The notes beneath the pieces were generated by a model, which was given only the letters and a program-made list of their open reading frames with translations, was not told the DNA's origin and did not search any database. From Arcobacter siniprincipis (GTDB taxonomy: Bacteria; Campylobacterota; Campylobacteria; Campylobacterales; Arcobacteraceae), in the NCBI RefSeq assembly GCF_048571125.1, contig NZ_CP182343.1, positions 806,001 to 870,000 of the forward strand: a DNA stretch of 64,000 nucleotides, written 5' to 3'. Position numbers and translations under genes: made by a program. Within the stretch, counting starts at the first letter, position 1, and each line of letters starts with the position of its first letter. Below, in pieces: positions 1 to 8,091 of the stretch.

Positions 1-1037
1 TAGCTTGTCCTTGTGCTTTAGCCCTTGCTACTCCAATTGCAAGTTTAATTGGAATATCAGAGTTAGCAAAAAAAGGTTTACTTTTTAAGGAAGCAAAATT
101 TATTGAAGAATTAGCCCGAACTACTAAGTTAGTCGTTGATAAAACAGGAACAATTACCAATGGGAAATTGTCTATTGTAAAAGCACAAATTTTAGATGAT
201 AATATTCACAAATTGGATTTATTATATTCTTTATTAGACAGTTCTACTCATCCTATTAGTATTTCAATAAAAGATTATTTAAAAAACCATTATAAAAATT
301 TGAGTTTGAAAAACTTAAATAATGTGAAAACATTACAAGCAAAAGGTTTGAAAGCAATTTATAAAAATTTGGAAGACAAAGAGTTTGAAATTCTTGGTGG
401 AAATCAAAAACTTATGGAAGAGTTTGGAATAAAATATAAGTTTGATTCACAAAACTCTGTATATATTTTTGCTATAAATAAAAAAGTAATTGCTACTTTT
501 GAATTAAAAGATGAGATAAAAGATTTTGCAAAAGAATTTGTAAGTAACTCTTTAAAAAATAATATTGATGTTATAATGTTAACTGGTGATAATCAAAATG
601 TAGCAAATTATGTTGCGAAAGAAGTTGGAATTAAAACTGTTGTTGCAAATATAAATCCAATACAAAAAGCAAAATATATTAATAAGTTAAAAGAAGAAGG
701 TCATATAGTTGTAATGGCAGGAGATGGAGTTAATGATTCAGTAGCACTAAGTAGTGCAAATGTTTCGATTGCCATGGGAAATGGTGCTGATATTTCTATT
801 GCTGTATCAGATATTGTTTTATTGAATAACTCTTTGGAAAGTCTAAATCAAGCTTTTATTATCTCTAGAAAAACATATAAATTTATAAAACAAAATTTAG
901 CAATATCTTTGATATATAATTTAGTTACGATTCCTTTAGCCATGGCAGGATTTGTAATGCCACTTGTTGCTGCATTATCAATGAGTTTAAGTTCATTAAT
1001 AGTTGTTGCAAACTCACTTAGAATAAAAGGAAAATAG
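1..1037 (+). CDS. ccoI: Copper-translocating P-type ATPase CcoI/FixI-like, 3' part (5' end outside window)
   Basis: Inner-membrane P1B ATPase, probably supplying copper for assembly of cbb3 cytochrome c oxidase. The frame is open from the first base. The first codons encode the metal-binding CPC motif (ACPCALALATP), and the phosphorylation motif DKTGT follows about 45 residues later. Further on are the TGD segment (MLTGDNQNVA) and the hinge GDGVNDS, then two C-terminal membrane segments. About 345 residues are visible; the N-terminal metal-binding domain and first membrane helices lie upstream of the window. The ATG at 168 is internal and is not the start. ccoS follows with no gap, which is why CcoI is preferred over a general CopA. 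Confidence 0.9.
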   Translation, partial: ACPCALALATPIASLIGISELAKKGLLFKEAKFIEELARTTKLVVDKTGTITNGKLSIVKAQILDDNIHKLDLLYSLLDSSTHPISISIKDYLKNHYKNLSLKNLNNVKTLQAKGLKAIYKNLEDKEFEILGGNQKLMEEFGIKYKFDSQNSVYIFAINKKVIATFELKDEIKDFAKEFVSNSLKNNIDVIMLTGDNQNVANYVAKEVGIKTVVANINPIQKAKYINKLKEEGHIVVMAGDGVNDSVALSSANVSIAMGNGADISIAVSDIVLLNNSLESLNQAFIISRKTYKFIKQNLAISLIYNLVTIPLAMAGFVMPLVAALSMSLSSLIVVANSLRIKGK

Positions 1038-1265
1038 ATGATAGGAAGTACACTTTTGTTGATGTTAGTTGTTGGATTAGTTGTTTCATTCGCAATTTTA
1101 GGCATGTTTATTTGGGGTGCAAAAACAGGACAATTTGATGATAGTAATAAAATGATGGATGGATTGCTTTTTGATTCGCAAGAAGATTTAAATGAGGCAA
1201 TTAATAGAAAAAATAAAAAAGAACAAGATAAAGAAGATCAAAAAAAAAGTAAGTCAAAAAATTGA
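1038..1265 (+). CDS. ccoS: cbb3-type cytochrome oxidase assembly protein CcoS
   Basis: A 75-residue protein with one N-terminal membrane helix (about residues 5-27), then a short acidic segment containing FDD, then a Lys/Glu-rich tail. This is the usual CcoS plan. It is needed for maturation of cbb3 oxidase, apparently for cofactor insertion. It starts directly after the ccoI stop codon, so translation is probably coupled. The last codons and the stop lie inside a hairpin that acts as a shared terminator with the opposing cytochrome gene. Confidence 0.9.
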   Translation: MIGSTLLLMLVVGLVVSFAILGMFIWGAKTGQFDDSNKMMDGLLFDSQEDLNEAINRKNKKEQDKEDQKKSKSKN

Positions 1266-1272
1266 CTTACTT
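1247..1272. terminator. Shared hairpin terminator between ccoS and cytochrome c553
   Basis: An 11-bp perfect stem (AAGTAAGTCAA at 1247-1257 with TTGACTTACTT at 1262-1272) closes a 4-base loop. On the minus strand it is followed by a run of T, from the A run at 1239-1246, so it is a good intrinsic terminator for the cytochrome gene. The ccoS stop codon (1263-1265) lies within the stem. Confidence 0.75.
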
Positions 1273-1291
1273 TAACAAAGTTTAAAAATGA

Positions 1292-1573
1292 TTATAATTT
1301 AGAAATTTTTTCAGCGATTTCTTTTATGTCAGCATCAGAAAGTCTTGCAACTTGACCTTTCATAACACCTTTCATAGCACCACCATAAGTCCCAGCTTTA
1401 TAACCTTTTAAAGCTTCTTCTACTTTTGCAGCAGGCCAACCTTTAATAATTTGAGATTTTCCCAATGCAGGTTTTTCAAAGTTTGCACCATGGCATCCAG
1501 CACATGCAGCTGTATTTGCAGCTGCAAAAAGTGATGCTGTCGCAATCACTGTTCCTAAAACTATTTTTTTCAT
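1292..1573 (-). CDS. Small periplasmic c-type cytochrome (cytochrome c553-like)
   Basis: A 93-residue protein with a Sec signal peptide (about residues 1-19) and one CAGCH heme motif (Cys24, Cys27, His28). A Met in the MKGVMKGQV segment is the likely axial ligand, and the C-terminal helix (LSDADIKEIAEKIS) is typical of class I cytochromes. It is a soluble periplasmic electron carrier, plausibly donating to the cbb3 oxidase whose assembly genes face it. A clear Shine-Dalgarno (AAGGAG) precedes the ATG. It appears monocistronic. Confidence 0.88.
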   Translation of the reverse strand: MKKIVLGTVIATASLFAAANTAACAGCHGANFEKPALGKSQIIKGWPAAKVEEALKGYKAGTYGGAMKGVMKGQVARLSDADIKEIAEKISKL

Positions 1574-1703
1574 TTGTTCTCCTTGAAATTTGAAGCTTAA
1601 TTTTACCTATAATTTCTTTTTATTAGCTTATATTATTTGCTAAATAACTTTATGTAAAGTCTATTTATAATATAGTTAATAAATTATTAATATTAGGCAT
1701 AAA

Positions 1704-2303
1704 ATGGATAATAATGAGTTTGTTCTTCAAATAAAAGAGTTAAATTTTGGCTATAAAAAAGACAAATTAATTTATAATAATTTTTCCTTAAATTTAAAAA
1801 AATCAGAAGTTAAATCAATAGTTGGTGCTAGTGGAAGTGGTAAAAGTACCCTTTTTGAACTAATTACAAAATCACTAAAGCCTTTAAAAGGGCATATAAT
1901 CTCATCAAAAATAGCTTCAATTTATCAAGACCCTTACAGTTCATTTCATCCTACATATTCAATACTTGATCAAATAAATGATGTAGTTCCTAATATAAAT
2001 AAAGAAGAATTAAATTCTTTATTAGAAGAATTAAGTTTAGATTATGACTTGATATTAAATAAACCACATAAATTGAGTGGTGGACAACTTCAAAGATGTT
2101 CAATACTTCGTGCTCTTTTGATGAAACCAGAACTTTTGTTAGTTGATGAAGCAACTTCTGCTTTAGATAATATAATTGCCCTTGATGTTATGAAGTTAGT
2201 ATTGAAATTTTTGCCTAATTATGGAATACTTCTAATAACTCATGATATGCATTTAGCATCTTGGTGTAGTGATGAAATAATAAAATTGGATATTTATGAA
2301 TGA
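1704..2303 (+). CDS. ABC transporter ATP-binding protein, NikE/DppF-like, orphan
   Basis: A 199-residue cytoplasmic ATPase. Walker A GASGSGKS is at residues 41-48, the Q-loop YQDPYSSF at about 74-81, the signature LSGGQLQR at 124-131, Walker B LLLVDEA ends at Asp148-Glu149, and the H-loop is LLITHD. The YQDPYSS segment is characteristic of the peptide/nickel (DppF, NikE) branch. At 199 residues it lacks the C-terminal extension of oligopeptide ATPases. No permease or binding protein lies nearby, so the partner is unknown. Its end overlaps hemH by 8 bases, suggesting coupled translation and a link to metal or heme supply; the link is inferred. Confidence 0.82.
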   Translation: MDNNEFVLQIKELNFGYKKDKLIYNNFSLNLKKSEVKSIVGASGSGKSTLFELITKSLKPLKGHIISSKIASIYQDPYSSFHPTYSILDQINDVVPNINKEELNSLLEELSLDYDLILNKPHKLSGGQLQRCSILRALLMKPELLLVDEATSALDNIIALDVMKLVLKFLPNYGILLITHDMHLASWCSDEIIKLDIYE

Positions 2304-3225
2304 AAATAAAAAAGCTTTAGTTCTTTTAAATATGGGTGGACCAAGAGATAAAGACGAATTAGAGATGTTTTTACGAAATATGTTTAATGATAAAAATATT
2401 ATTACTGTAAAAAGTGATATTCTAAGATCTTTTATAGCCAGTATGATAGTTTTAAGTAGAAAAAACTCTGCTTGGAAAAATTATGAAGCTATTGGTGGTT
2501 CTTCTCCAATCAATAAATTAACTGAAGAGTTAGTTTCTAAATTAAATAGAACCTTTGAAGATTTTGAAGTATTTCAAGTGATGAGATATACTCCTCCTTT
2601 TGCGGCTAAATGTATACATCAACTAAAGCAAAAAAACATAGAAGAAGTTGTACTTCTACCTTTATATCCTCAATACTCAACTACAACTACAAAATCTTCT
2701 GTGGAAGACTTTATGGATATTGCAAAGAGTGATTTTAAAATAAAAGTAATAGAACCTTTTTATAAAAATGAAAAATTTAATGATAAAGTTACTGAAGACA
2801 TAATAAGTAGTGTTGAAGATACTAAATTATACAATTTAATTTTTTCAGCACATGGATTGCCTCAAAAAATAGTAGACGCTGGGGATCCATATGAAAAACA
2901 AGTAAATGAGCATGTAAAAATTTTATCTGAAATATTTAAAAATAAAGAAATAGAATTTGAATCAATTTCTTTAGCATATCAATCTAAAGTTGGACCACTG
3001 AAATGGTTAACTCCATCTTTAGAAGATAGATTAAAAGAACTAAAAGATAAAAATGTACTTATTTATCCAATTGCTTTTATTGTGGATAATTCTGAAACTA
3101 TGTTTGAACTTCATATTGAGTATGAAGAGATAGCAAAAGAGTTAGGAATAAACAAGTACAAAGTAGTTAGTTGTGTAAATGATAGTGATGAATTTATTAA
3201 TGTAATAGAAGAGTTGATAAGATAA
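2296..3225 (+). CDS. hemH: Ferrochelatase (protoheme ferro-lyase)
   Basis: Inserts Fe2+ into protoporphyrin IX (or coproporphyrin) in the last steps of heme synthesis. At 309 residues it matches the bacterial family length. It begins with the typical LLNMGGP motif (residues 10-16) and carries the catalytic histidine in SAHGLP (His186) and the catalytic glutamate in FIVDNSETMFEL (Glu267). The start lies inside the preceding ABC ATPase gene, and AMMECR1 follows 9 bases downstream. It is part of an overlapping operon that continues with the Memo-type gene. Confidence 0.95.
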   Translation: MNENKKALVLLNMGGPRDKDELEMFLRNMFNDKNIITVKSDILRSFIASMIVLSRKNSAWKNYEAIGGSSPINKLTEELVSKLNRTFEDFEVFQVMRYTPPFAAKCIHQLKQKNIEEVVLLPLYPQYSTTTTKSSVEDFMDIAKSDFKIKVIEPFYKNEKFNDKVTEDIISSVEDTKLYNLIFSAHGLPQKIVDAGDPYEKQVNEHVKILSEIFKNKEIEFESISLAYQSKVGPLKWLTPSLEDRLKELKDKNVLIYPIAFIVDNSETMFELHIEYEEIAKELGINKYKVVSCVNDSDEFINVIEELIR

Positions 3226-3234
3226 GGGGTAATA

Positions 3235-3780
3235 ATGTCTAATTCCATAATTTTAGAAATAGCAAAAGATGCGATTGAAGAAGAACTTTTTGATAAGTCA
3301 AAGATTGATAGGGTTGATTTAGAAGCAAGTTTTGATTTTTTGAATGAACAAAGAGCTTGTTTTGTGACACTTTATTATGATGAAAGACTGAGGGGATGTA
3401 TTGGTTCTTTATTTCCTACTCGAAAACTAATAGATGATATAATAGTAAATGCCCAAAATGCAGCTTTTAGAGACTTTAGATTTCAACCTTTGTCAAAAAA
3501 AGAGTTTGATAAGGTAGAAATAGAAGTATCTTTATTAACTATTCCTAAAATTGTAATTTATGATTCAATTGAAGAACTAAAAGAAAAAATTAGACCAAAT
3601 ATCGATGGTGTAATTTTAAAACAAGAACAAAATCAAGCAACTTTTTTACCTCAAGTATGGGAAGAATTACCTACTTTTGATGAGTTTTTTGAAAATCTTA
3701 GTTTAAAAGCTGGCTTAGATATTGGTTCACTTACTCACTTCCCTGAAATCTTTACATATCAAGTAGAAAAGGTAAAATGA
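3235..3780 (+). CDS. amrA: AmmeMemoRadiSam system protein A (AMMECR1 domain)
   Basis: A 181-residue AMMECR1-domain protein. The family hallmark RGCIGSLFPTR is visible at about residues 53-63, preceded by ACFVTLYYDERL. The C-terminal LPQVWEELPTFDEF segment is also typical. The biochemical role is unproven; the family is often found beside Memo-like proteins and a radical SAM enzyme. Here it lies between hemH and the Memo-type gene with a 4-base overlap (ATGA), so the two products are probably made together. No radical SAM gene is present in the window. Confidence 0.88.
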   Translation: MSNSIILEIAKDAIEEELFDKSKIDRVDLEASFDFLNEQRACFVTLYYDERLRGCIGSLFPTRKLIDDIIVNAQNAAFRDFRFQPLSKKEFDKVEIEVSLLTIPKIVIYDSIEELKEKIRPNIDGVILKQEQNQATFLPQVWEELPTFDEFFENLSLKAGLDIGSLTHFPEIFTYQVEKVK

Positions 3781-4574
3781 TAAAAAACAAAATGAATTTT
3801 TCTGGCACATTTTATCCTGATGATAAAAAAGAGCTTTTAAAATATTTTGAAGTTTTTACTGCAAATGAAGAAAAAATCAAATTAGATATTAATCCAAGAG
3901 CTATTATTGTGCCCCATGCAGGATATGTTTATTCTGGAAGTGTTGCAAATGTAGCATATAATTTATCAAAAGATATAAAGTCAAAAAGAGTAATAGTTAT
4001 TGGTCCTTCCCATCGGTATTTTTTGCAAGGTGCCTCTATCTCGCAGTTTGACTCCTATGAAACACCTTTAGGTGATTTGCTTATTGATAAGGAGTTTGGC
4101 TCAAAGTTAATTGATAAATATGATTTTTTGCATTTTGATGAAGATGCTCATATGGAGCACTCAACTGAGACTCAAATACCTTTTGTAAAAAACTATTTTG
4201 ATGTAAAAGTTTTAGAAATAGTATATGGCAAAATTGATGCTAAAGAATTGTCTTTATTAGTATTAGAACTTTTAAAAGATAAAGATAACTTTTTAGTAAT
4301 AAGTACGGATTTAAGTCATTATTATATTTTGGATGAAGCAAATATTTTAGATGGAATTTGTATAGATGCTATTAAAAATCAAGATATAGAAAAATTGACT
4401 AAGGATTGTGAAGCTTGTGGGAAAGAGGGTGTTAAAGCACTTTTACAAACAGCTAAAGTATCTGATTACAAAGTGAAGTTTTTAGATTATAAAACAAGTT
4501 ATGAAATAACAAAGGACAAATCAAAAGTTGTAGGTTATGCTTCTTTTTTAGTAGGAGAGAGTATTGCTATTTAA
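3777..4574 (+). CDS. amrB: AmmeMemoRadiSam system protein B (Memo-like, metal-site dioxygenase fold)
   Basis: A 265-residue Memo-family protein related to LigB-type non-heme iron dioxygenases. Metal-site candidates are His47 in VVPHAGYVYSG, His79 in IGPSHR and Cys214 in CEACGKEG. These correspond to the His/His/Cys iron- or copper-binding residues described for human MEMO1. Asp178 and His181 (STDLSHY) are also conserved. The start overlaps the stop of protein A as ATGA. Position right behind hemH and AMMECR1 suggests a role in iron or copper handling, which is inference. Confidence 0.88.
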   Translation: MIKNKMNFSGTFYPDDKKELLKYFEVFTANEEKIKLDINPRAIIVPHAGYVYSGSVANVAYNLSKDIKSKRVIVIGPSHRYFLQGASISQFDSYETPLGDLLIDKEFGSKLIDKYDFLHFDEDAHMEHSTETQIPFVKNYFDVKVLEIVYGKIDAKELSLLVLELLKDKDNFLVISTDLSHYYILDEANILDGICIDAIKNQDIEKLTKDCEACGKEGVKALLQTAKVSDYKVKFLDYKTSYEITKDKSKVVGYASFLVGESIAI

Positions 4575-5268
4575 TTTGAAAAAATTTGTTTCATTTTTTT
4601 TAGAGCCTTTTACTTTTGGATTTTTAGTATTATTATTAGCCTTTATATTTTTACTTTTTAATAGTTATAAAAAAGCAAAGGTGAGTCTGTTTTTAGGTTT
4701 AGCTTTTATATTTTTGATTTCAAATTCTTTGTTTTCTAATTTTTTAATATCACCTTTAGAAAATCAATATAAAGATCAAAAAAATATTGATATTTCAAAA
4801 GTAGAATATATTTTATTATTAGGTGGAGATTTTGAATCAAGGGCTTATGAAGTACTAAAATTAAGTTTAAAATTAAAAGATGCCAAAATAATAACATCTG
4901 GTTACGCTGGTAAAAAATTGATATCTGATGCTTTATATGCAAAAAATGAGTTAATAAGCTTAGGAGTAAATGAAAATAGAATAATTATGCAAGATAAACC
5001 TAAAGATACTATTGAAGAGGCTATTTCAATAAAAAAACTTATAAATGATAAACCTTTTATTTTAGTAACCAGTGCTTATCATATGCCAAGGGCAATAAAG
5101 ATATTTCAAAAACAAGGCTTAAATCCAATAGCAATGTCCACTGACTTTACTGTAAAAAAACAGAAATCAAATAGTTATTTGAGTATAAAAGAATTAAAAA
5201 AAGTTACTATGGCCATTCATGAATACATAGGACTTGTATGGTTAACGATAAAAGAGATTTTTAATTAA
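4564..5268 (+). CDS. YdcF/ElyC family (DUF218) membrane protein
   Basis: A 234-residue protein with two N-terminal membrane helices (about residues 12-32 and 38-56) and a DUF218 domain (LLLGGDFESRA, ITSGYAG, DTIEEA, LVTSAYHMPRA). ElyC-type members act in envelope or peptidoglycan-linked processes; the exact role here is unknown. The TTG start at 4564 is chosen because AGGAG (4553-4557) lies 6 bases upstream. It overlaps the Memo-type gene by 11 bases, making it the likely last gene of the hemH operon. Confidence 0.82.
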   Translation: MLFNLKKFVSFFLEPFTFGFLVLLLAFIFLLFNSYKKAKVSLFLGLAFIFLISNSLFSNFLISPLENQYKDQKNIDISKVEYILLLGGDFESRAYEVLKLSLKLKDAKIITSGYAGKKLISDALYAKNELISLGVNENRIIMQDKPKDTIEEAISIKKLINDKPFILVTSAYHMPRAIKIFQKQGLNPIAMSTDFTVKKQKSNSYLSIKELKKVTMAIHEYIGLVWLTIKEIFN

Positions 5269-5278
5269 ATAATTTTGG

Positions 5279-5284
5279 TATAAT
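5279..5284 (+). promoter_or_regulatory. -10 element (TATAAT) of the cvfB promoter
   Basis: A perfect TATAAT preceded by TTTTGG lies 26 bases before the cvfB ATG. The AT-rich upstream sequence with no clear -35 box resembles housekeeping promoters of Campylobacterota. A GACGG Shine-Dalgarno lies just before the ATG. Confidence 0.55.
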
Positions 5285-5309
5285 AAATATAAATTAATAA
5301 AGAGACGGA

Positions 5310-6158
5310 ATGACTAAATTAAATGAAAAAATAGAACTTGGAGTAATAAATACTCTAAAAGTAAATAGATTAACAGAACCTGGAATATATTTAGAAGCTT
5401 TAGATGAAGAAGTTGTACTATTACCAAATGCGTATATAAGAAGTGATATGGAAATAGGGTCTTTAGTAGATGTATTTATATATACAGATTCAGAAGATAG
5501 ATTAGTAGCAACTACATTAAAACCATATGCAATGAAGAATGAATATGCTTGCTTAGAAGTTGTAGATACTGCTAGATTTGGAGCTTTTGTTGACATTGGA
5601 CTTCCAAAAGATTTACTTGTCCCTATAAATAGACAAACTTCAACTTACAATGTTGGAGCTAGAAAAGTTTTAAGAGTAATTGAAGATGAAAAAACACAAA
5701 GATTAATTGCAACAGAAAAATTCACTAAATTTTTATCAAAAGATATAATTGGCTTAGAAAAAAATGATGAGGTAATGATTCTTTTATATTCAAAAACACC
5801 ATTAGGTTATAAAGTAATAGTAAATAATTTATATGAGGGAATGATTTTTCACACAGAGATTTTTGAAAATATCAATGTGGGTGATTTAAAAAAAGCCTAT
5901 ATAAAAAATATAAGAGATGATGGTAAACTTGATTTATCCTTACAAAAAATAGGTCAAAAAAAGTCTGGAGATAATTCCCAAAAAGTTTTAGAAGTTTTAA
6001 AAGAAAATAATGGAAAAATGAACTTTACATATAAAAGTGAAGCTGAAGATATTATGAAAGTGTTTGCTATGAGCAAAAAAGCTTTTAAAACAGCACTTAC
6101 TCAGTTGATATCAAAAGAAAAAATTAAATTAGAAGATAGTTATATACAGGTGAAATAA
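5310..6158 (+). CDS. cvfB: S1 RNA-binding domain protein, CvfB family
   Basis: A 282-residue cytoplasmic protein with tandem S1-like OB folds and a C-terminal winged helix, the CvfB/YitL plan. The clearest S1 repeat is around residues 75-105 (CLEVVDTARFGAFVDIGLPK), with a second at about 170-215 (DGKLDLSLQKIG). The winged helix runs from about 225 to the end (FKTALTQLISKEKIKL). Family members bind RNA and influence virulence gene expression in Staphylococcus; the target here is unknown. It is monocistronic with its own promoter. Confidence 0.87.
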   Translation: MTKLNEKIELGVINTLKVNRLTEPGIYLEALDEEVVLLPNAYIRSDMEIGSLVDVFIYTDSEDRLVATTLKPYAMKNEYACLEVVDTARFGAFVDIGLPKDLLVPINRQTSTYNVGARKVLRVIEDEKTQRLIATEKFTKFLSKDIIGLEKNDEVMILLYSKTPLGYKVIVNNLYEGMIFHTEIFENINVGDLKKAYIKNIRDDGKLDLSLQKIGQKKSGDNSQKVLEVLKENNGKMNFTYKSEAEDIMKVFAMSKKAFKTALTQLISKEKIKLEDSYIQVK

Positions 6159-6246
6159 AAAATTAAATTGGATTTGGAAAATCTAATTAAGATAATTTTT
6201 ATCCTAATTAAATATAATTACATCAAAAATTTAAAGAAGGATTAAT

Positions 6247-6771
6247 ATGGCAACAACAAAATTACAAGGTAATACAATAAATTTGTTAGGTAATGAAGTA
6301 AATGTTGGAGATAAAGCTCCAGTTGTTAATGTTGTTGGACAAGATTTAAAAGACATTGAAGTTGGTAATAAAGCACAAATTATAATCATTGTTCCATCAC
6401 TAGATACTCCTGTGTGTGCAGCAGAAACTAGAAAATTTAATGAAGAAGCTGTAAAAACTGAAGCAGAAGCTATAGTTGTGTCAATGGATTTACCATTTGC
6501 AATGGGAAGATTTTGTACAACTGAAGGAATTGAAAACTTAAAAGTTGCATCTGATTTTAGAAACAAAGATTTGGCAAATGCTTATGGTGTATTAATAGGT
6601 GATGGTCCATTAGCTGGAATTACATGTAGAGCGGTATTTGTGATCGATGCAAATGGAATTGTAAGATATAAAGAAATTTGTGAAGATATAAGTGATGAAC
6701 CAAATTATGATGCAGCACTTAATGCTGTAAAAGAAGTAACAGAAACTTCTTGTTGTGGAACTTGTCACTAA
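6247..6771 (+). CDS. tpx: Thiol peroxidase Tpx (2-Cys peroxiredoxin), with Cys-rich tail
   Basis: A 174-residue peroxiredoxin that reduces H2O2 and alkyl hydroperoxides using thioredoxin. The peroxidatic Cys57 lies in PSLDTPVCAAETRKF and the resolving Cys90 in MGRFCTTEG, as in the atypical 2-Cys Tpx family. The core ends near residue 165, the normal family length. The last residues are SCCGTCH, an added tail with three cysteines and a final His that formally matches CxxCH (170-174). There is no signal peptide, so heme attachment is unlikely; metal binding or an extra redox role is possible. It is monocistronic. Confidence 0.93.
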   Translation: MATTKLQGNTINLLGNEVNVGDKAPVVNVVGQDLKDIEVGNKAQIIIIVPSLDTPVCAAETRKFNEEAVKTEAEAIVVSMDLPFAMGRFCTTEGIENLKVASDFRNKDLANAYGVLIGDGPLAGITCRAVFVIDANGIVRYKEICEDISDEPNYDAALNAVKEVTETSCCGTCH

Positions 6772-6831
6772 TCAATGATTTAACTTAAAAAAACTTATAC
6801 AATCTTTTAATTAATCTTAGGAGATTGTATT

Positions 6832-8022
6832 ATGAAAAACTGGTATAACAAATTTATATCTCAACCCCATCAACCTTTTTTTACAAGTGGTATTCTTTTT
6901 TTACTACTTTTTATTTTAACTATTTTTTTAAACTATTCAAATCTTGTTACTATTAAAGTACCTTTATTAGTATTTCATGCATATGCTTTACTTTTTGTAG
7001 TATTTATACAACTATTTTTAGGCTTTTTATTTGTTGTATTTCCAAAATTTTTAGTGCAAGCAGACATTAAAAAAGAAGTTTATTCAAAACAAGCAATTTT
7101 ATATTTTATTGGTTCTTTAATATTTTTTATATCAATATTTACAAGTGAAGTCTTAAATATATTTTCAATATTTTTTCTATTTTGTGTTCAATTGAGTAGT
7201 TTCAAGATTTTATACAATATTCATATAAAATCAACTGTAAAAATTAAGAAAGATACTTTATGGGTACTTATATCATTTGCTTGTGGACTTATTGCAAATT
7301 TACTATTTATTTTTTCTTTTATTCCTTCAAATTATGCAGAATTTTTGAGACAACTATCTATAAATAGTGGATTTTATCTTTTTATATTTATGTTAATTTT
7401 TGCTATTGCACAAAGAATGGTGCCTTTTTTTTCTTCAGCTAAAATTGAAGGATATGTAATAAATAAGTCAAAATATATTTTGGAAACAGTGTTTGTTCTT
7501 TTAGTTTTAAAAGTAATTATTTTAACTTTTTTACCAAGTACTTATAATCTAATCAGTGATATTCCTCTTTTTATAATATTTACAAAAGAATTAATAAAAT
7601 GGAAAATATCACTCAAAAAAGTAAGTTCTATTATGTGGATTTTGTATATTTCTTTATATTGGATTCCAATTGGATTTTTTCTTTCAAGTATTCAATCACT
7701 AATAAATATTTTTGATAGTTCAATTGTTTTTGAACAAAGTATTATTCATATATTTGCTTTAGGATATTTTTGTACTATTTTATTAGGATTTGGAACAAGA
7801 GTTACTTTAGGACATTCTGGATCTATTCCTACCGCCAATAGATTTACAGTTATTTTATATCTTATTTTTCAAGTAGTTGTATTATTGCGACTATTTGCAG
7901 CATATAGTATAAATTTTGATTTTGATTATTTATTTTTTATAAACCTAAGTGCTTTATTATTTTTAATTGTCTTTATTTTATGGTCATCAAAATATATTGT
8001 AATACTTCTAAAAGGAAAATAG
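6832..8022 (+). CDS. NnrS family membrane protein
   Basis: A 396-residue polytopic inner-membrane protein with about 12 hydrophobic segments. NnrS-family signatures are FHAYALLFVVF near residue 45, AQRMVPFFSS near 197, and HIFALGYFCTILLGFGTR followed by VTLGHSG near 306-330. NnrS proteins contain heme and copper and protect against nitric oxide or nitrosative stress. It is followed by msrPQ after a 69-base gap, which probably holds a separate promoter. Sequence is more diverged than typical NnrS, so the exact subfamily is uncertain. Confidence 0.8.
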   Translation: MKNWYNKFISQPHQPFFTSGILFLLLFILTIFLNYSNLVTIKVPLLVFHAYALLFVVFIQLFLGFLFVVFPKFLVQADIKKEVYSKQAILYFIGSLIFFISIFTSEVLNIFSIFFLFCVQLSSFKILYNIHIKSTVKIKKDTLWVLISFACGLIANLLFIFSFIPSNYAEFLRQLSINSGFYLFIFMLIFAIAQRMVPFFSSAKIEGYVINKSKYILETVFVLLVLKVIILTFLPSTYNLISDIPLFIIFTKELIKWKISLKKVSSIMWILYISLYWIPIGFFLSSIQSLINIFDSSIVFEQSIIHIFALGYFCTILLGFGTRVTLGHSGSIPTANRFTVILYLIFQVVVLLRLFAAYSINFDFDYLFFINLSALLFLIVFILWSSKYIVILLKGK

Positions 8023-8091
8023 TAATTTTTTAAACTACACATTTTCTTAACATATTTAAAATAAAATAAAAAATGAAATAAAGGATATGTT

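Noticed and set aside
168..230. ATG at 168 as the start of the P-type ATPase
   Set aside because: The same frame is open to base 3 and encodes the CPC and DKTGT motifs, so the gene simply continues beyond the window start.
6754..6768. CGTCH at the end of Tpx as a heme c site
   Set aside because: The protein has no export signal and heme attachment needs the periplasm; metal or redox use is more likely.
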